A DNA stretch of 64,000 nucleotides, from the NCBI GenBank assembly GCA_013339765.2, contig CM023454.1, forward strand, positions 139,231,942 to 139,295,941, written 5' to 3'. This stretch comes from Haemaphysalis longicornis. Lineage: Eukaryota > Arthropoda > Arachnida > Ixodida > Ixodidae. A program made the translations under genes and the position numbers. The notes beneath the pieces are model-generated. The model ran no database searches and was not told the DNA's origin. It saw only the letters and a list, made by a program, of their open reading frames with translations. This document shows, one piece after another, positions 32,780 to 43,559 of this stretch. Every line of letters begins with the position of its first letter. Position 1 is the first letter of the stretch.

Positions 32780-33870
32780 AAAAATTTTGGGGTATTTGGA
32801 AATTGAGCTCGAGGCGAGAGAGAGAAGTGCTCCGTTTGAAACTTCAGCAGACTCAAACGACCCTTTCGAAAGTATCGGCCAGTCAACGTCGGTTCGGCAC
32901 GCCTCTCAAGCATCGGTGACCGAAGGGAACGAGTTCTTTAGCAAATTGCCGAAGCACACTACTGAAGCGTCCTACTTTTCTTTGAAAATCGAAGACATAA
33001 GAAGCGTCTTGCAAAGCAGAGGCGATGCTATCAAAGCACTATGGTGTACCAGCCATCAAAGAACTGCCGGTGAAATGTATAGTCCAGCGTATGCAAGGGA
33101 AGGCACGCAACCGTCATGTGCGATCCTGGCTACAAGGCCAGGCAAGACAAGGTACGAAGCGAAACCACCTCCAATTTCGCGGTGAAGACGAAGGCCACCA
33201 AATTGGTGTCTACTCGCCTCACTAGCTGCCAGCTGGGCGAAGATATTTAACCCCAGATATTCAGGTCATGGATCGTCAGTCCCAACGCAGCAAGTTATGT
33301 ACGGCGCATCTTAGATGGTGGTAGCCAGCACACGTTCGCCAAGGAAAACCTCGCTTCTAAGTTAAAATTAAAAGTCATGGGAGAGAGAAGCCTCACCGTG
33401 ACTATATTTGCATCGATCATTTCTTATGAACTACGAAAGCGCAAAATAGTTGAGCTCCGGCTTCATAGCCAGTTCGACGATGCGCATAAAGTGATCGAGG
33501 CGTTCACCGTACCCACGCTCTGCCGAAACATCGCGGATATGAACATCAACGGCGCTTTCGCTGCACGGGTGAGAAAGTTAGACCATCGGGAGGCAGACGA
33601 AAGTACGGTTCCATAGGTATGTGAGGAGCCAGGCATCAGCCTTCTAGTAGGCTCCGACCAACTGTGGAAAATAGTGACGGGGGTCACGATTCGGTGGAAC
33701 AAGGTTAACGGCGTAGTGGCCCTAAACACTACGTTTGGATGGACGCTGCAAGGTCCAGCCCAGAAACGGACCACGACACCTGGCCCACAGCAAGCAAAGT
33801 GGGGCGTTCTTCAGGCGCAAGTACTTGAGAGAGCAGACAGGAACGCTGACATTCAGAACGCCTGACTAAC
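32780..33870 (+). pseudogene. BEL-1 gag end and aspartic protease (DUF1758-type)
   Basis: EIELEARERS and EDIRSVLQSRGDAI are the coiled gag end. The Cys/His knuckles expected near 33050-33200 are scrambled. The protease shows ILDGGSQHTFVKENLASKLK (about 33310-33370), where DGGS replaces the usual DSGS-type site as in many BEL elements. It ends with ISLLVGSDQLWKIVTG and NGVVALNTTFGWTLQGP (33640-33750), the family's typical C-terminal box. Stops at about 33330 and 33614. Confidence 0.8.
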
Positions 33871-34281
33871 GAACAACAACAGCGACACGACCCACAACGA
33901 AACCCTAGGTGGACTTTGGGAACGACCGTCTACGCGGCCCGAACATGACTGTTTTCGCAACAAAGCAAGAAACAGATCAAACGAATTGTTACATAACCTT
34001 CGACGGCACGTCAGACGACTTCGCATCTATCGAGGGAAAAGATCACATACCTCGATGGTCCTGGTAAAGGAAACCAGCTATCAATCTGCATGAGCCATTG
34101 AAAGATGAAGATCGAGGTTGCACGACCAAAAAAAGGAACAAACCGGCAGGACGGCCGAAAAGACAATGTGATCTGAAACGCCCTCGATGTTGTGTGTTTG
34201 ACTAGAACTACTGTGCTATGTTTAGGCCAGGAGCCGCTTGCTAAATTTGCACATTGTTTCGCTCTTTTGTGGTCGGGAGAA

Positions 34282-34451
34282 TGTTGGGAATTGCGAATAA
34301 GAGGCAGAAGATGTGGCTCCTGGCTCGAGGGCATGGGTATCATCATCATTGTACATAGTCAGTCATCGCCATTAAAGGGACGTTCGATCAGGGCTCCCAC
34401 GGCTTCGTTTCCTGGTGGCGCACCCGCATCGAGGTGGCCTTTTCCGCAACA
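34282..34451 (+). repeat. Probable 3' LTR of BEL-1
   Basis: The 170-bp block starts TGTTG and ends CAACA, perfect inverted termini, after a purine-rich GGTCGGGAGAA tract. Its interior TATCATCATCATTGTACATA and CATTAAAGG resemble the LTR of BEL-2 (TATCATCATCATCGTGTACAT and CATTAAAGG). ATTAAA is a possible poly(A) signal. Boundaries are inferred because no second copy is present. Confidence 0.5.
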
Positions 34452-34480
34452 CACAGTGAACAAAACACCTGCCAGAATTC

Positions 34481-34981
34481 GTGCTACACCTGAAGAATAT
34501 AGCCAGAACCTGTGAATTTGGCGATTTCCTCGATCAACCCTGGAGGGACAGGTTTGTTGCGGGTCTTCGATGTGCGGACACGAAGCGGGAGCTCTTCGCA
34601 GCAGACGCGGAGACCCTGATGTTTTACGGGGCTTGCGAAATTGCCCTTAACCGCGAACTTGCTTCAAATCAGTCGCAGCAGATTAAGTTTGCTGAAGACA
34701 GTCGTCGGGGCAACCTCGCAGCTGAAGGCCCGCAACTTAATAAACTCTCTGGCCAAGCGAAACGCCACATCGCCTCCAACCACCGGAGAGGAGTCAATGC
34801 GGAACAGTGTTTCCGATGCGGGAACATTCATTCAGAAAGAACGTGCCACTACCGCAGGTACAAGTGCCACAATTGTGGCAAGCAAGGACATCTATGGACG
34901 ATGTGTAAGCAGGAAGCAAAACCAGGCAAAGCATTAAATTGCATGGAATACTCCGGTGAAGAATCCGAGGAAGATTTCTAG
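34481..34981 (+). pseudogene. Gypsy-4 gag C-terminal half with two zinc knuckles
   Basis: The frame begins within the capsid (CEFGDFLDQPWRDRFVAGLR is standard mid-gag), so the methionine at 34481 is internal. Two knuckles follow: CFRCGNIHSERTC (C-X2-C-X3-H-X4-C) and CHNCGKQGHLWTMC (C-X2-C-X4-H-X4-C). Paired knuckles bind the genomic RNA. The frame stops at 34981 and the protease continues in another frame, as gag-pol frames often do. The missing N-terminal half makes it non-functional. Confidence 0.75.
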
Positions 34982-35009
34982 TTATGTAGCGGCACCAGCC
35001 ACAAGGCGG

Positions 35010-36110
35010 CGTATTACGTTAGAGAGGAAGTAGAGGGTCACAACGTGACTATGCCACTAGACAGCGGCGCCTCCGTGACAGTGGTGCCAAAGGCTGTTTA
35101 TAAGCAGAAGTGAGCGCACCTATCTTTGGAAGCAGTGACGGACCTAATAAGGACGCACACGGGCAAAGCTAGTCCCAGTTCTTGGATCGGTCGTCGATGA
35201 TAGTCGTCGATGATGCAGGCAAAAAGCTGTCGTGCGTATTATGAAGAAACTCGCTGAGTCGACTAAAGTTTAATCGGCAGGAAATCGCTGTAGATATGGC
35301 AACCGAGCTGAAGCAGATATATGCGCCTGTTTTTTCCAAGCAGTTGGGACCGATTTCGGTGTTCAAAGCTCAAATACAGATAAAACCGGAAAGCACACCA
35401 GTGTTCTTCAAAGCACGCAAACTTCCTTTCGTTCTGGTGGAACCAGTGAGCAAGAAGTTGGAATCATGGGAGGAAACCGGCGTCGCGAAGCGAGTCACAA
35501 GAAACGACGCGGTACGCCCTTGGTAGCGGTGCCGAAAGACGGAAGTGCAGACATGCGGCTATGTGGGGATTATAAGCTCAAGGTAAACCCCGTGCTGAAA
35601 ACGGAGCATTACCCGCTTCCGATAGCAGGAGACATTTTCGCAATCTTACAGGGAATCAGGGTTTTTTTGTGTTCTAGATCTAGCCTGCGCATATCAGCAA
35701 GTAGAGCTATGAGAAGATTCCAAGGTTATCTTGACCATCAAAACGCACAAGGGGCTCTTTCAGTACCAACGGCTCCACTTCGGCATTGCACGTGCACCGG
35801 CAGTGTTTTAATAGCTCGTGCAGATTCCTCTGCGGCATTCCTCACGTCGGATGCTACATTGACGACGTAATTATTGGAGGCAGCACCCTGTTGGGCTGTA
35901 AAGAGCGGCAGGAACAAGTACTTCAGCGTCTTGAGGCCCGCAATGTTACGCTTCAGGATGAAAAATGCAAGTTTTTTTTAAAGTGAAGTTCGGTACCTAG
36001 GCCACCGAATATCAGCGGCCGGAATCCATCCTTGAGGTCAAGGATAAGAGCAATCATGGCTGCCCCCGAACCCACCAATGCAACAGAGCTAAATAGTTCC
36101 TAGGCATGGT
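35010..36110 (+). pseudogene. Gypsy-4 protease and reverse transcriptase, frameshifted
   Basis: The protease active site reads LDSGASVTVVP at 35057-35089, intact. The RT starts near 35300 with VFSKQLGPISVFKAQIQIKP, then VAKRVTRNDA and a central block with LDLACAYQQVEL (motif A, about 35673-35710). The catalytic box CYIDDVIIGG is intact at about 35851-35880, and RLEARNVTLQDEKCKFF follows. At least five frame changes separate these pieces. Confidence 0.75.
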
Positions 36111-36650
36111 GACATTTTACTTCAAGTTTCTGGCAAACTTGGCAACCGTGGCAGCACTGCTCTACGCACTTTTAAACAAACATTTTCGGTGGCACTGGTC
36201 AGAAGATTGCGATGAGGCTTTCCGCAAAACAAAAAAGCTGCTCACTGACGAGCTCAGTTTTGTGCTTCTACAACCCAAAACTGTCCCTAGTGCTCAGTTG
36301 TGATGCATCACAGTATGGACTGGGCGCGGTAAGTTTGCATATGCAATTCAACGGGGATGGACGGCCCATTGCATTTGTCTGTCGAACATTATCGGCCGCA
36401 AAATGCGCTTACTCGCAAATTGAAAGAGAAGCACTATCCATAATCTACGGCATAAAAAAGTTTCACCGCTATCTGCACGGCCGCAATTTTACGCTGTTCA
36501 CGGATCATCAGCCGCTGCTGGGCATTCTTGGTGCCTGCAAGCCGATACCCCCGATGGCTGCAGCGCGCATGCAGCGGTGGGCTCTTATCAGGGCGAGATA
36601 AGAGCCCACGAGCTACGAGCTGCCGTACCCAAAAGGCAGGCAAATGCCAG
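36106..36650 (+). pseudogene. Gypsy-4 connection and RNase H
   Basis: Frame one (36106-36303) holds FRWHWSEDCDEAFRKTKKLL, the RT-RNase H connection. Frame two (36212-36601) has LSCDASQYGLGAV (first Asp), AYSQIEREALSIIYGIKKF (Glu) and FTLFTDHQPL (third Asp). All three acidic residues are present. A one-base shift near 36290 joins the frames. Confidence 0.75.
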
Positions 36651-38100
36651 GACCCGACGCGTTATCCAGATTACCACTGCCGAGTCACACAACAGCTGAA
36701 GAAGCGGATTTTTTGGCTGGTTTCGAAACTACGCCGCTTTCAGCCAACAATGTGGCCAAGGCTACATGGCAGGAGAAAGCGCCCAGCAAGGTTGCGGAAT
36801 TTACCCTCATTGGTTGGCCACTGCAGACGGATTCGGAGCTACGGCCCTACCACACCAACCGAATGGAACTCTCGCTAGAGCAATTCTGCCTAACGTGGGG
36901 AAGCAGGGTCGTTATCCCGCACATATTGCAGGATATCTCCTGGCTTTGCTTCATGCGGAGCACCCTGGTACATGCCTGAATGAAGATGTTGGCAAGTTGC
37001 CTCGTATGGTGGCCTGGGCTTGACGCAGGCATTGAAAACGTGCTGAAGAATTGTAATATCTGCCAAGCGATGCAGAGTTCCCCGTCGCGGGGCCCCTTAG
37101 AACCATGGTCGTTTCCTGGGCGCTGCTGCCACAGGGTGCACGTGGATTTTTTTGAGCTCGAAGGAACTTCATTCTTACTTTGTGTCGACGCCTACTCGAA
37201 GTGGATTGACGTGGTTCACATGAAATCAACTACTGCCTTCAACAGCATTGAACCTATCCGGTGTCTGCTAGTGGCGTATGGGTTGCCTGAACAACTGGTA
37301 TCTGATATCGGCCCCCAGTTGGCGGCGCGACAGTTCAATGACTTCCTTGAGTCATAGGGAGTGCGACACACGTACAGCGCACCGTATCACCCGCAATCAA
37401 ATGGAGCAGCGGAAAGGTGCGTGAAGACCATGAAAAAAAATTTGCGAAAGCAGCTACTTCGTGACGGCTCTTCCGGTACCCACAGCACGCTACGCGAATG
37501 ACTGGACCACTTTCTACTTGCCTATCGCACAACTTCATGCACAGTGAGTGACAGGCCGTTCCCCAGCCGAACTGTTTACGAAAATGGCACCACGAACTAA
37601 GCTATGAACAGTGAACAGTGAACTTTATTGACATCATGTACAGGTACATAGTACACAATGCCGGAGGCCGGCAGAAAAAGCCATCTCGAGGATAGCTTGA
37701 CGGAGCTGCGGGCCTCCGTTTTGGCGCCAGCGTACAACGGTGTTCTCAGTACATAAAAAAAAGCCGCTTAGAAGCTGTCCTTGCTAAAGCCGTCCTTTCA
37801 GGAAGACATGGAGAAGGTACAACACAAGGCCAAGTCTCAAAGCGACCGGCATTGCTCGGCGTTCCGGTTATTCACTGAAGGTTACAAGGTTTACGTGAAA
37901 ACCGTCAGGAGCCAAAAAGTGTCGTGGACTGATGGCCTGGTAATGGAGGTTATCCAGTTACTTATTTGGTGAACACAGGAGGGGAAGTGAAATTTGTTCA
38001 CGTTGAGCACTTCCATGTTGCCAGTTTTTTCCAATCCGGGGATATGACCGCCAGTCCCCCTATTGGTGTACGCCAGTCACCTTAGCCAGCCAATACAGCG
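36644..38100 (+). pseudogene. Gypsy-4 integrase, split by a short LINE insertion
   Basis: MPGPDALSRLPLP is the linker before integrase. The zinc-binding end shows CNICQ at about 37055-37070. The DDE core keeps all three residues: HVDFFELEG (about 37137-37163), LVSDIGPQL (about 37298-37324) and PQSNGAAERCVKT (about 37392-37430). A stop at 37355 interrupts it. After the insertion at 37604-37771 the C-terminal domain resumes with KPSFQEDMEKVQHKA and YKVYVKTVRSQKVSW. The protein would insert element cDNA. Confidence 0.8.
37604..37771 (-). mobile_element. Short 5'-truncated LINE insertion in Gypsy-4 integrase
   Basis: The 168-bp block interrupts the integrase reading between two copies of AAGCT (37599-37603 and 37772-37776). 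On the minus strand it ends with AATAAAGTTCACTGTTCACTG, a poly(A)-like signal followed by a short tandem tail. CR1-E ends in the same style (AATAAACTCAAGTTCAACTT). I take it as a CR1-type 3' end. The internal stretch shows no coding sequence. Confidence 0.65.
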
Positions 38101-38423
38101 ACTCGGCCGTCCGTGGTTCCCCAGCAAGTTCCCATGGCTGGGTCCGCAACGACGGAGTTGCAGAAGGCCCCTGTCTCCGACCGGCCCCTGCAAGGGCACC
38201 ACCCGGCAATGGAGGGTGCAGGCTACCTGCAGATGAGTCCAGGAGAGGAGCCAACCGTCCAGCCTACGGTCCGTACTGCGGAGGGTTCCCCACGCCAGGC
38301 TCCTCCAGCCAACGCCTTCAGAGGACCCTCCCTCTCTACGTAGAAATTCGCGTCGTCGGCAACAACCCGATCGTTACCAGTCCGAGGACTTTCGCAACGG
38401 AACCTAAATTGTAGGGGAAGAAA

Positions 38424-38602
38424 TGTGAATGCGCGAGACAGACGTCGTCTGCATGTTTCGTTATCTCACGGATAAGCAACCGCCAGTGCATATCATAATC
38501 GTGCGCTGTGTCCAATAAACCACTTCTTCGTGAGCTGGCTGCTGCCCACTCGCTCTTCACGGTGCGCGCCTGCGCGCGGCTCTCCCCGCACGGAACGCGA
38601 CA
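38424..38602 (+). repeat. 3' LTR of Gypsy-4
   Basis: The 179-bp LTR starts TGTGAATG right after the polypurine tract and ends ACGCGACA. It contains AATAAA at 38514-38519. Immediately after it the sequence is LINE I-3 coding DNA, so 38603 marks the insertion point. No second LTR is present to confirm the ends. Confidence 0.7.
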
Positions 38603-39790
38603 GTGGTAGGGCGCGCCGCTGCTCCCGATAGTGTTTTGTGATGTTCCTAAAGGTGGTGAGTGGGGTAGGTTGGTCCAGCCCCTCTCCCGGGTCTTCTTCA
38701 CCCGAAACCATGGCATGGGCGCTAGCTTCTTTGCGTGCCAAGTGATCGGCTTGGGCATTGCCCCTCACTTCGGTCTCAGTATGGGACGGAGTCCAGATGA
38801 TGATGCTCCGCTTTCCTTCGTGTGGCTGGTGGGTGTCGAGGATGTGATAACCATTAGGGTAAATACTACCTCGTAGGTAGGCACGTTAGGAGTCCTGGGA
38901 GTCGATGTAAATGTAGCGAGGATGCTCTATGATGGCTGGAGTGTGGCGACCTGCTCACCGATCGAAATTTCTTCACTTACATGAAGTGTGAAGAGAGCAA
39001 CTTTCAGTTGTCCCCAGTACAAGCCACGGCCACCACTTCACCTGCACAGACCAGGGCTACATCTCTTTAGGCTACTCTGTGAGGGGCTATGTACTGCAGC
39101 ATCGTGCTCAGTGCTTTGGCGCGTGCTTCTCACCTGCCCCTGTGCTTCGTTGGGTGCATGTTCATTGTTATTGGGGGGACGTCGATAAGGGAGCTACAGG
39201 CAGGGACTATTTCGCGGGTGCTTCACCACGTGGATGGGCTTGTGGTTCAGTTGAGTAAGGATGGTTTTTATGCTGGTTTTTTACCAAGTCTTATCAGTTA
39301 GGTACCGGGGTGAGCCTCAGCCATTTATGGAAGGGTGGTGTGGGCGTCAATTTTCATAAGTGTCTGCGTGGATGACGAGGCTGCAAGATACAGGGCTGTT
39401 TTTGTAACTTTCCGGAGTATAGCTTCCGGTCGGGGTTGCTCAGCTTTACAATATTTATATAGGGAGTCACGTAGATTACTCGTGAAATGCCGAAGGCTTG
39501 TACTGGACAGAGGATGTCTGGTTCCAGCATTTGCGATGACTAGTCGTAACTCTCCGGACCATGTGGCCTAGTTGGTCTAATTGTTGCTTGAGGAGATTGA
39601 TCTGATTGCAATAACACGGTTAGGTGGGCTAGTTGGTATTCTAAGTTCATGGCTGTAAGGGGCACGTAGACCAGCACTGGTCTTTTGTCTCTTTTTGTAT
39701 CGGTCTCCGTCTAAAATTGCCCAAAAGTTACAGACATGAAGTGATCTGATGGGTCCATCTGTTGTTGGCCTGAATGTGGAGACCAAGCAT
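38603..39790 (-). pseudogene. I-3 ORF2 thumb, RNase H and C-terminal region
   Basis: After the thumb the RNase H domain is recognisable at its end: RSIIIWTPSHTETEVRGNAQ and ADHLARKEAS lie at about 38725-38820, with IYIDSQDS supplying an acidic block at about 38890-38915. Next comes the C-terminal TTFRNITKHYREQRRALPL (38605-38665), as in other I elements. The coding trace ends where the Gypsy-4 LTR begins. Confidence 0.7.
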
Positions 39791-39800
39791 TCAGACTGTC

Positions 39801-40883
39801 TTATATGCAAGGTATACCTTTTGGTCTTCTGTGGTGAAGGTAGACTTGATGGATTGCGGGGTCTTGAGAATGGGCTCTCTTCATGAACACCAGTTCTCTT
39901 TTCTGAGGTGCACATTTGAGGCGCATTTCATGCATGTGTTCAGTAATTATGTTTGCGGCTTCTTGGAGTGTATGTTGTAGCATTGCCAGTGAGCCTGGTT
40001 TGGAGGTCCATAAGGTAATGTCATCTGCATAGAAGGCTACCTTGAGGTTTGGATTGTATTTTAGTTTCTGCGGTAGGTGGAGAAGGGAGAGAAAACAGCT
40101 GTGGAGAGAGGACTGCCTCTTGCGGGGTGTCCATGTCACCGATCAGGAAGATGTCCGACTCCAAACTACTTATCTTGATTTGCGCTGTGGGTCCTGTTAA
40201 AAATGAGCGATTGTAGTTATAGGCGCGCTCACCACAGTCAGTGCTGTTTAGTGTAGCATGAATCCCCTCATGTAGCGCTTATCAAAGGCGCCTTTTAGGT
40301 CCAGTGGCAATATACCTCTGGAAGTGTTGCTGGTGCTCATGTGAACTATGTCTTCTTGTAGTTGAAGGAGGACGTCCTGTGTGCTAGGACGTGGGCGTAA
40401 GCCAACAATGTTGTGTGCGATTTCCCCGTCTCTTCGAGGAAGTTTTGTAGTCGGGTGTGTAATGTTTTCTCCATTAACTTGCCCACACAAGAAGTGAGGG
40501 ATATTGCTCTCACATTTTCAATGTGAGTGGTGTGCCTGGCTTCTGGATGAAAGGTACACTTGTGTGTTCATTCCTCGGGAATGGAACCCTGTCCCCAGGC
40601 TTGGTTTATGTGATGGAAGGCAGGCGTCTTCTAAGTTCACCAGGGCTTTGTTTTTATTAGTCGAGGCTAGCACTTCCTTCAGTTCTTGCATGGAGATGGG
40701 GTCATCCCAGTGTGGTGTTTGGAAGGCCACTGTAGTCTGGGTGAGATGTCTTTGAGGCGGGTATTTTGCATCGGAGGTAGAGTGTGGCCAAGTTGTCAAT
40801 AAGCTGTTCGTGGGTGCTCTTGTAGGCATTAATAGTGCGATTTCTCCCCCTTTTTGCTTCCAATTTCTCCTTGGCTTGGTCAA
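39801..40883 (-). pseudogene. I-3 ORF2 reverse transcriptase
   Basis: The fingers with MQELKEVLASTNKNKALV are at 40650-40700. Motif A reads GILPLDLKGAFD (about 40270-40310), with the first catalytic Asp present. Motif B is weak (PRKRQSSLHSCFLSLL). The catalytic box FYADDITLW is intact, YADD at 40020-40031. MRLKCAPQKRELVFMK leads to the thumb. Frames differ between blocks. The order and the I-2 match make the assignment secure. Confidence 0.75.
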
Positions 40884-41600
40884 TCAGGTGACGAAGGAGG
40901 TTCCATGTTTGCTTGAGGGATAGGTGGCCACTGACCTCGTCACCTAATCTTTAGCCAGTTTTTCTTGCCCAGTTCTTTGCGTAGGCAGAAGCTTTTGCAT
41001 TGAATTTCGCGATGCGTTTTTGTTGTTTTTATAGTGTCATTGTCGTTTCCCTAGCTTGGTCAGCTATGGAAGATGGTTGTCAATTCAGAGATGGTTGTCA
41101 ATGTAGGGAATATCTTCAGTGGTGATAATTTCGATGGTGTTGCTGATGATGTCTTTTTTTAGTTGGGTGGCCCAACAACTGTAGCCTGGTCTGACTGGGT
41201 AGAGGGCGTCCGGGGTTCCCGAAAATTTTCCCAATTGGTGTGACGCCCCTTGCACATGACTGGCTTGTGTTTGGTCCCTGTGACTACAATCTGGACCATA
41301 TCGTGATCCGATCCGAGATTTTCTGCCAGGGAACTCCAGGTGATCTCGAGTATAGATGGTTCAAGCCCTTAAGCAAGGTCAGGGCGTGTATCCCTAGCTG
41401 TGCATGTTCCTAGTCGGTTTGGCTTGTCAGGGTCATTGAGAAGGGTCAGGTCTTTGTCTATTTGGAGTCTAATTATTTCCTTTCCCGAGGCTAAATTGCA
41501 GTGGTAGCCCCATGTTTGATATGCTGCATTGAAATTGCCGGTGATGAGGAGTGTAGAGTTTGGTTTGGCAGTGGGTAGTTGAATTGCTTCGGTGAACGTC

Positions 41601-41880
41601 TCATCGAGGCACCAAGGTTTCTTCGCTCTGGGTCCACAATAACAGCTGAGTATGAAGAGACCTCCATCGTGTTTGTTGATCCACTTGGGTTTGACTTCTG
41701 TATATGTGTGTTCCAGTCCTCTCTGTGGTCTGTGATAGTGGGTTAGCTGCGATGTTATTCTTGATTAGAGTGGCTGTGCATCTTCCTCTAAGATCTTCAT
41801 ACGAGATGAAGCCAGGTAGCTTGGCCTTCCCATTGGATTCTTGAAGCAGGATGATGTCCGGTTTGTTTGTGGGGTGTAGG
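41601..41880 (-). pseudogene. I-3 ORF2 endonuclease, N-terminal part after the J2 insertion
   Basis: NKPDIILLQES contains the catalytic Glu block (LQE) of APE endonucleases. KLPGFISYEDLRGRCTATLI and KNNIAANPLSQT follow in the expected order. Frames break at about 41700. The next blocks (ILLWTQSEET near 41620) are scrambled; the GDFNA and SDH boxes would lie at 41300-41560, where frame and sequence have decayed (SDHDMVQIV-like on the minus strand near 41290-41310). Confidence 0.7.
41867..41880. repeat. Left target-site duplication of J2
   Basis: TTGTGGGGTGTAGG here matches TTGTGGAGTGTAGG at 62627-62640 with one mismatch. The two copies are 20.7 kb apart and lie within the I-3 endonuclease. 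They prove that everything between them arrived as, or within, J2. Confidence 0.85.
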
Positions 41881-42210
41881 CCCTGCACGGGGCACCTTGA
41901 GCAATCTTGGTGACTGTGTTGGCGACACCGATGACCCCGAGCCCCCATACGTAAGTAGGGATCAACCGTGACGATGTGTTTTAAGGTGAAGGGTAGAAAC
42001 CTCATAACGGTGGCCGTCGGAGCCCAGGTCCAGCTCCGGTGGATGGGCTCCCTGTCTCTTTACCAGGCAGGAGCTCCGGGACCTCTCTAGCTAACAGGGA
42101 AAGACTCGAGAAGAAAGTGCCCCCGTTCTCTGCTGTATACTGTAGCGTATGGTATATTCTAAACCCACCAACCAAACGATCAAGCCCTGAAGAGATCTCG
42201 CACCGAAGTA
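41881..42210 (+). other. 5' UTR of LINE J2
   Basis: The UTR matches J1 (7865-8169) throughout and starts right after the target duplication, confirming the family's 5' terminus. No TATA box is visible. Antisense to it runs an open frame (to 42005) that is only a read-through from I-3. Confidence 0.7.
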
Positions 42211-43396
42211 ATGGCCTTCCCACCACTTTCTCCTCAATTGTTTACAAGACCTGACAACTTCGCTCGTTTCCTGATAATACAGTCCGTTGAGAAAGATGCA
42301 ACAATCACCAGTAAATCAGTCTTTTGGGTAGCTAGGTTCATCGAGAGTGTAGTTGGCGCAAACTACAAGGAGAAGAAGCTAACATCAGGCGTCATTCTTG
42401 TTGAGGTGCAAAGCAAAGAACAGCCATTAAACTCTTGAGTCAGACTGAGATGCAAGATATCAAAGTATCTGTCACCCCACACCGAACCTTAAACAGCTCT
42501 TTCTGAGCCTGACCTCTTGAAAGAGATCTATTCTGACACCCTAGATGGCGTGCGTGACCAAGGGGTTACTGCAGCCAGGAGAGTAATGGTAAGGCGTGAC
42601 AGAAAGGAAATACCAACGAAGCATGTGATTCCAACATTTGATCAGAGCACTCTTCCCCAGTCAGTCTCTGCAGGTTTCTTGCATTGCGAAGTCCGACAAT
42701 ATATCCCCAACCCACGCCGATGCTTCAAGTACCAACGGTATGGGCACAGTACAACTTTCTGCAGCAAGCGTCTGACCGTGCCCGAAGTGTGCAGCGCACC
42801 GATCACCCCTACGAAAACTGTACATCTGATAAGCTGAAATGTCCCAACCGTGAACAACCGCTTGCACCCTATTCCCGAAAATGGGAAAAGTGCAAAGCAA
42901 AAAAGAAATATTCAATCTCAAAGTAACACAAAACACCTCCTACCAAGAAGCGCGGAGAAAACATGCCATGTTTTCTCCTAGGTATGCCAACGGGGCTCAC
43001 CGTGGGGGGGGGGGGGGGGGGGCGGAGCCGCGTCTGGTGTCGGTAGCGACCCAGTACAGCAGTGCTGATTTGGTCCCATCCTCTCCCCCCACTGTGCTGC
43101 TCTCGGCTGCCCAAAACGTCGTCACACAACCTGTGACTGCAGCAGCAGTGGCGACAAAGACGTCTGGAGATGGTGCGGCCACTCCGGTGTCTGATGCACC
43201 CACCCTCAGTGTTCCTGAGAAGTTGGGGGTTATGGACTCGGGAGGGGGGGGGCTGCTCCACCCTCTACGTTTACCGTTCCGCGTTCTGCGTCTCCAGCGC
43301 GCGCGGACAACAAAGACACGAACCCTCTCGGAGTACGCCCGGAAGACCCTGACCCATCAGCTCCTCATAAGGCGCCCGTTGAGGAAACGGACATAA
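42211..43396 (+). pseudogene. J2 ORF1 (Gag-like RNA-binding protein), frameshifted
   Basis: ATG at 42211 opens MAFPPLSPQLFTRPDNFARF, the standard N-terminus. The frame shifts at about 42440. The knuckle RCFKYQRYGHSTTFC is at about 42718-42759, again with Tyr for the second Cys (TAC, 42730-42732). The second knuckle is lost (VPEVC). The C-terminal part (42881-43396) contains a 19-base G tract and a low-complexity tail. J1 ORF1 is the nearest relative. Confidence 0.75.
43004..43022 (+). repeat. 19-base G homopolymer in J2 ORF1
   Basis: J1 has six G at the matching place (about 8972-8977, TGCTGGGGGGCGGAGC), so the tract has expanded in J2 by about 13 bases. It adds glycines or shifts frame depending on length and may be prone to assembly error. 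Confidence 0.85.
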
Positions 43397-43559
43397 CGCC
43401 GTCCCCGGTGACACGAGCGCTGTGGAGGGAGTGGCGCCCTTAGTTGACCGTAAAAAACAAATAACAAGAGTAACAGGTCCACTACGCAATAAATAACAAA
43501 AGTGAAGTAAACAAACAAGCACAATCTCCCCAAAAACGAAAGCTAGGTTGCAAAACATT

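Larger units (their letters stand above)
31986..34451 (+). mobile_element. BEL/Pao LTR retrotransposon, BEL-1, internally deleted
   Basis: Gag, a zinc-knuckle region and the BEL-type protease lie on the plus strand, followed after about 400 bp by a likely 3' LTR (34282-34451). RT, RNase H and integrase are absent, so much of pol is deleted. The 5' end abuts Gypsy-3 in the opposite orientation at about 31986; no 5' LTR was found. Confidence 0.75.
34452..38602 (+). mobile_element. Ty3/gypsy element Gypsy-4, 5'-truncated, with 3' LTR
   Basis: Plus-strand domains run in order: gag end, two zinc knuckles, protease, RT, RNase H, integrase, and a 3' LTR preceded by the polypurine tract GTAGGGGAAGAAA (38411-38423). 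The first part of gag and the 5' LTR are missing; the left edge abuts the BEL-1 LTR. The pol resembles the K02A2.6-like group. The 3' end cuts into the C-terminal region of LINE I-3 at 38603. A small LINE tail is inserted at 37604. Confidence 0.85.

Noticed and set aside
34011..34349. 112-codon minus frame
   Set aside because: No domain; it overlaps the proposed BEL-1 LTR and deleted region on the other strand.
41601..42005. 134-codon minus frame as one gene
   Set aside because: Its first third is the antisense of the J2 5' UTR; only the part up to 41880 is I-3 endonuclease.
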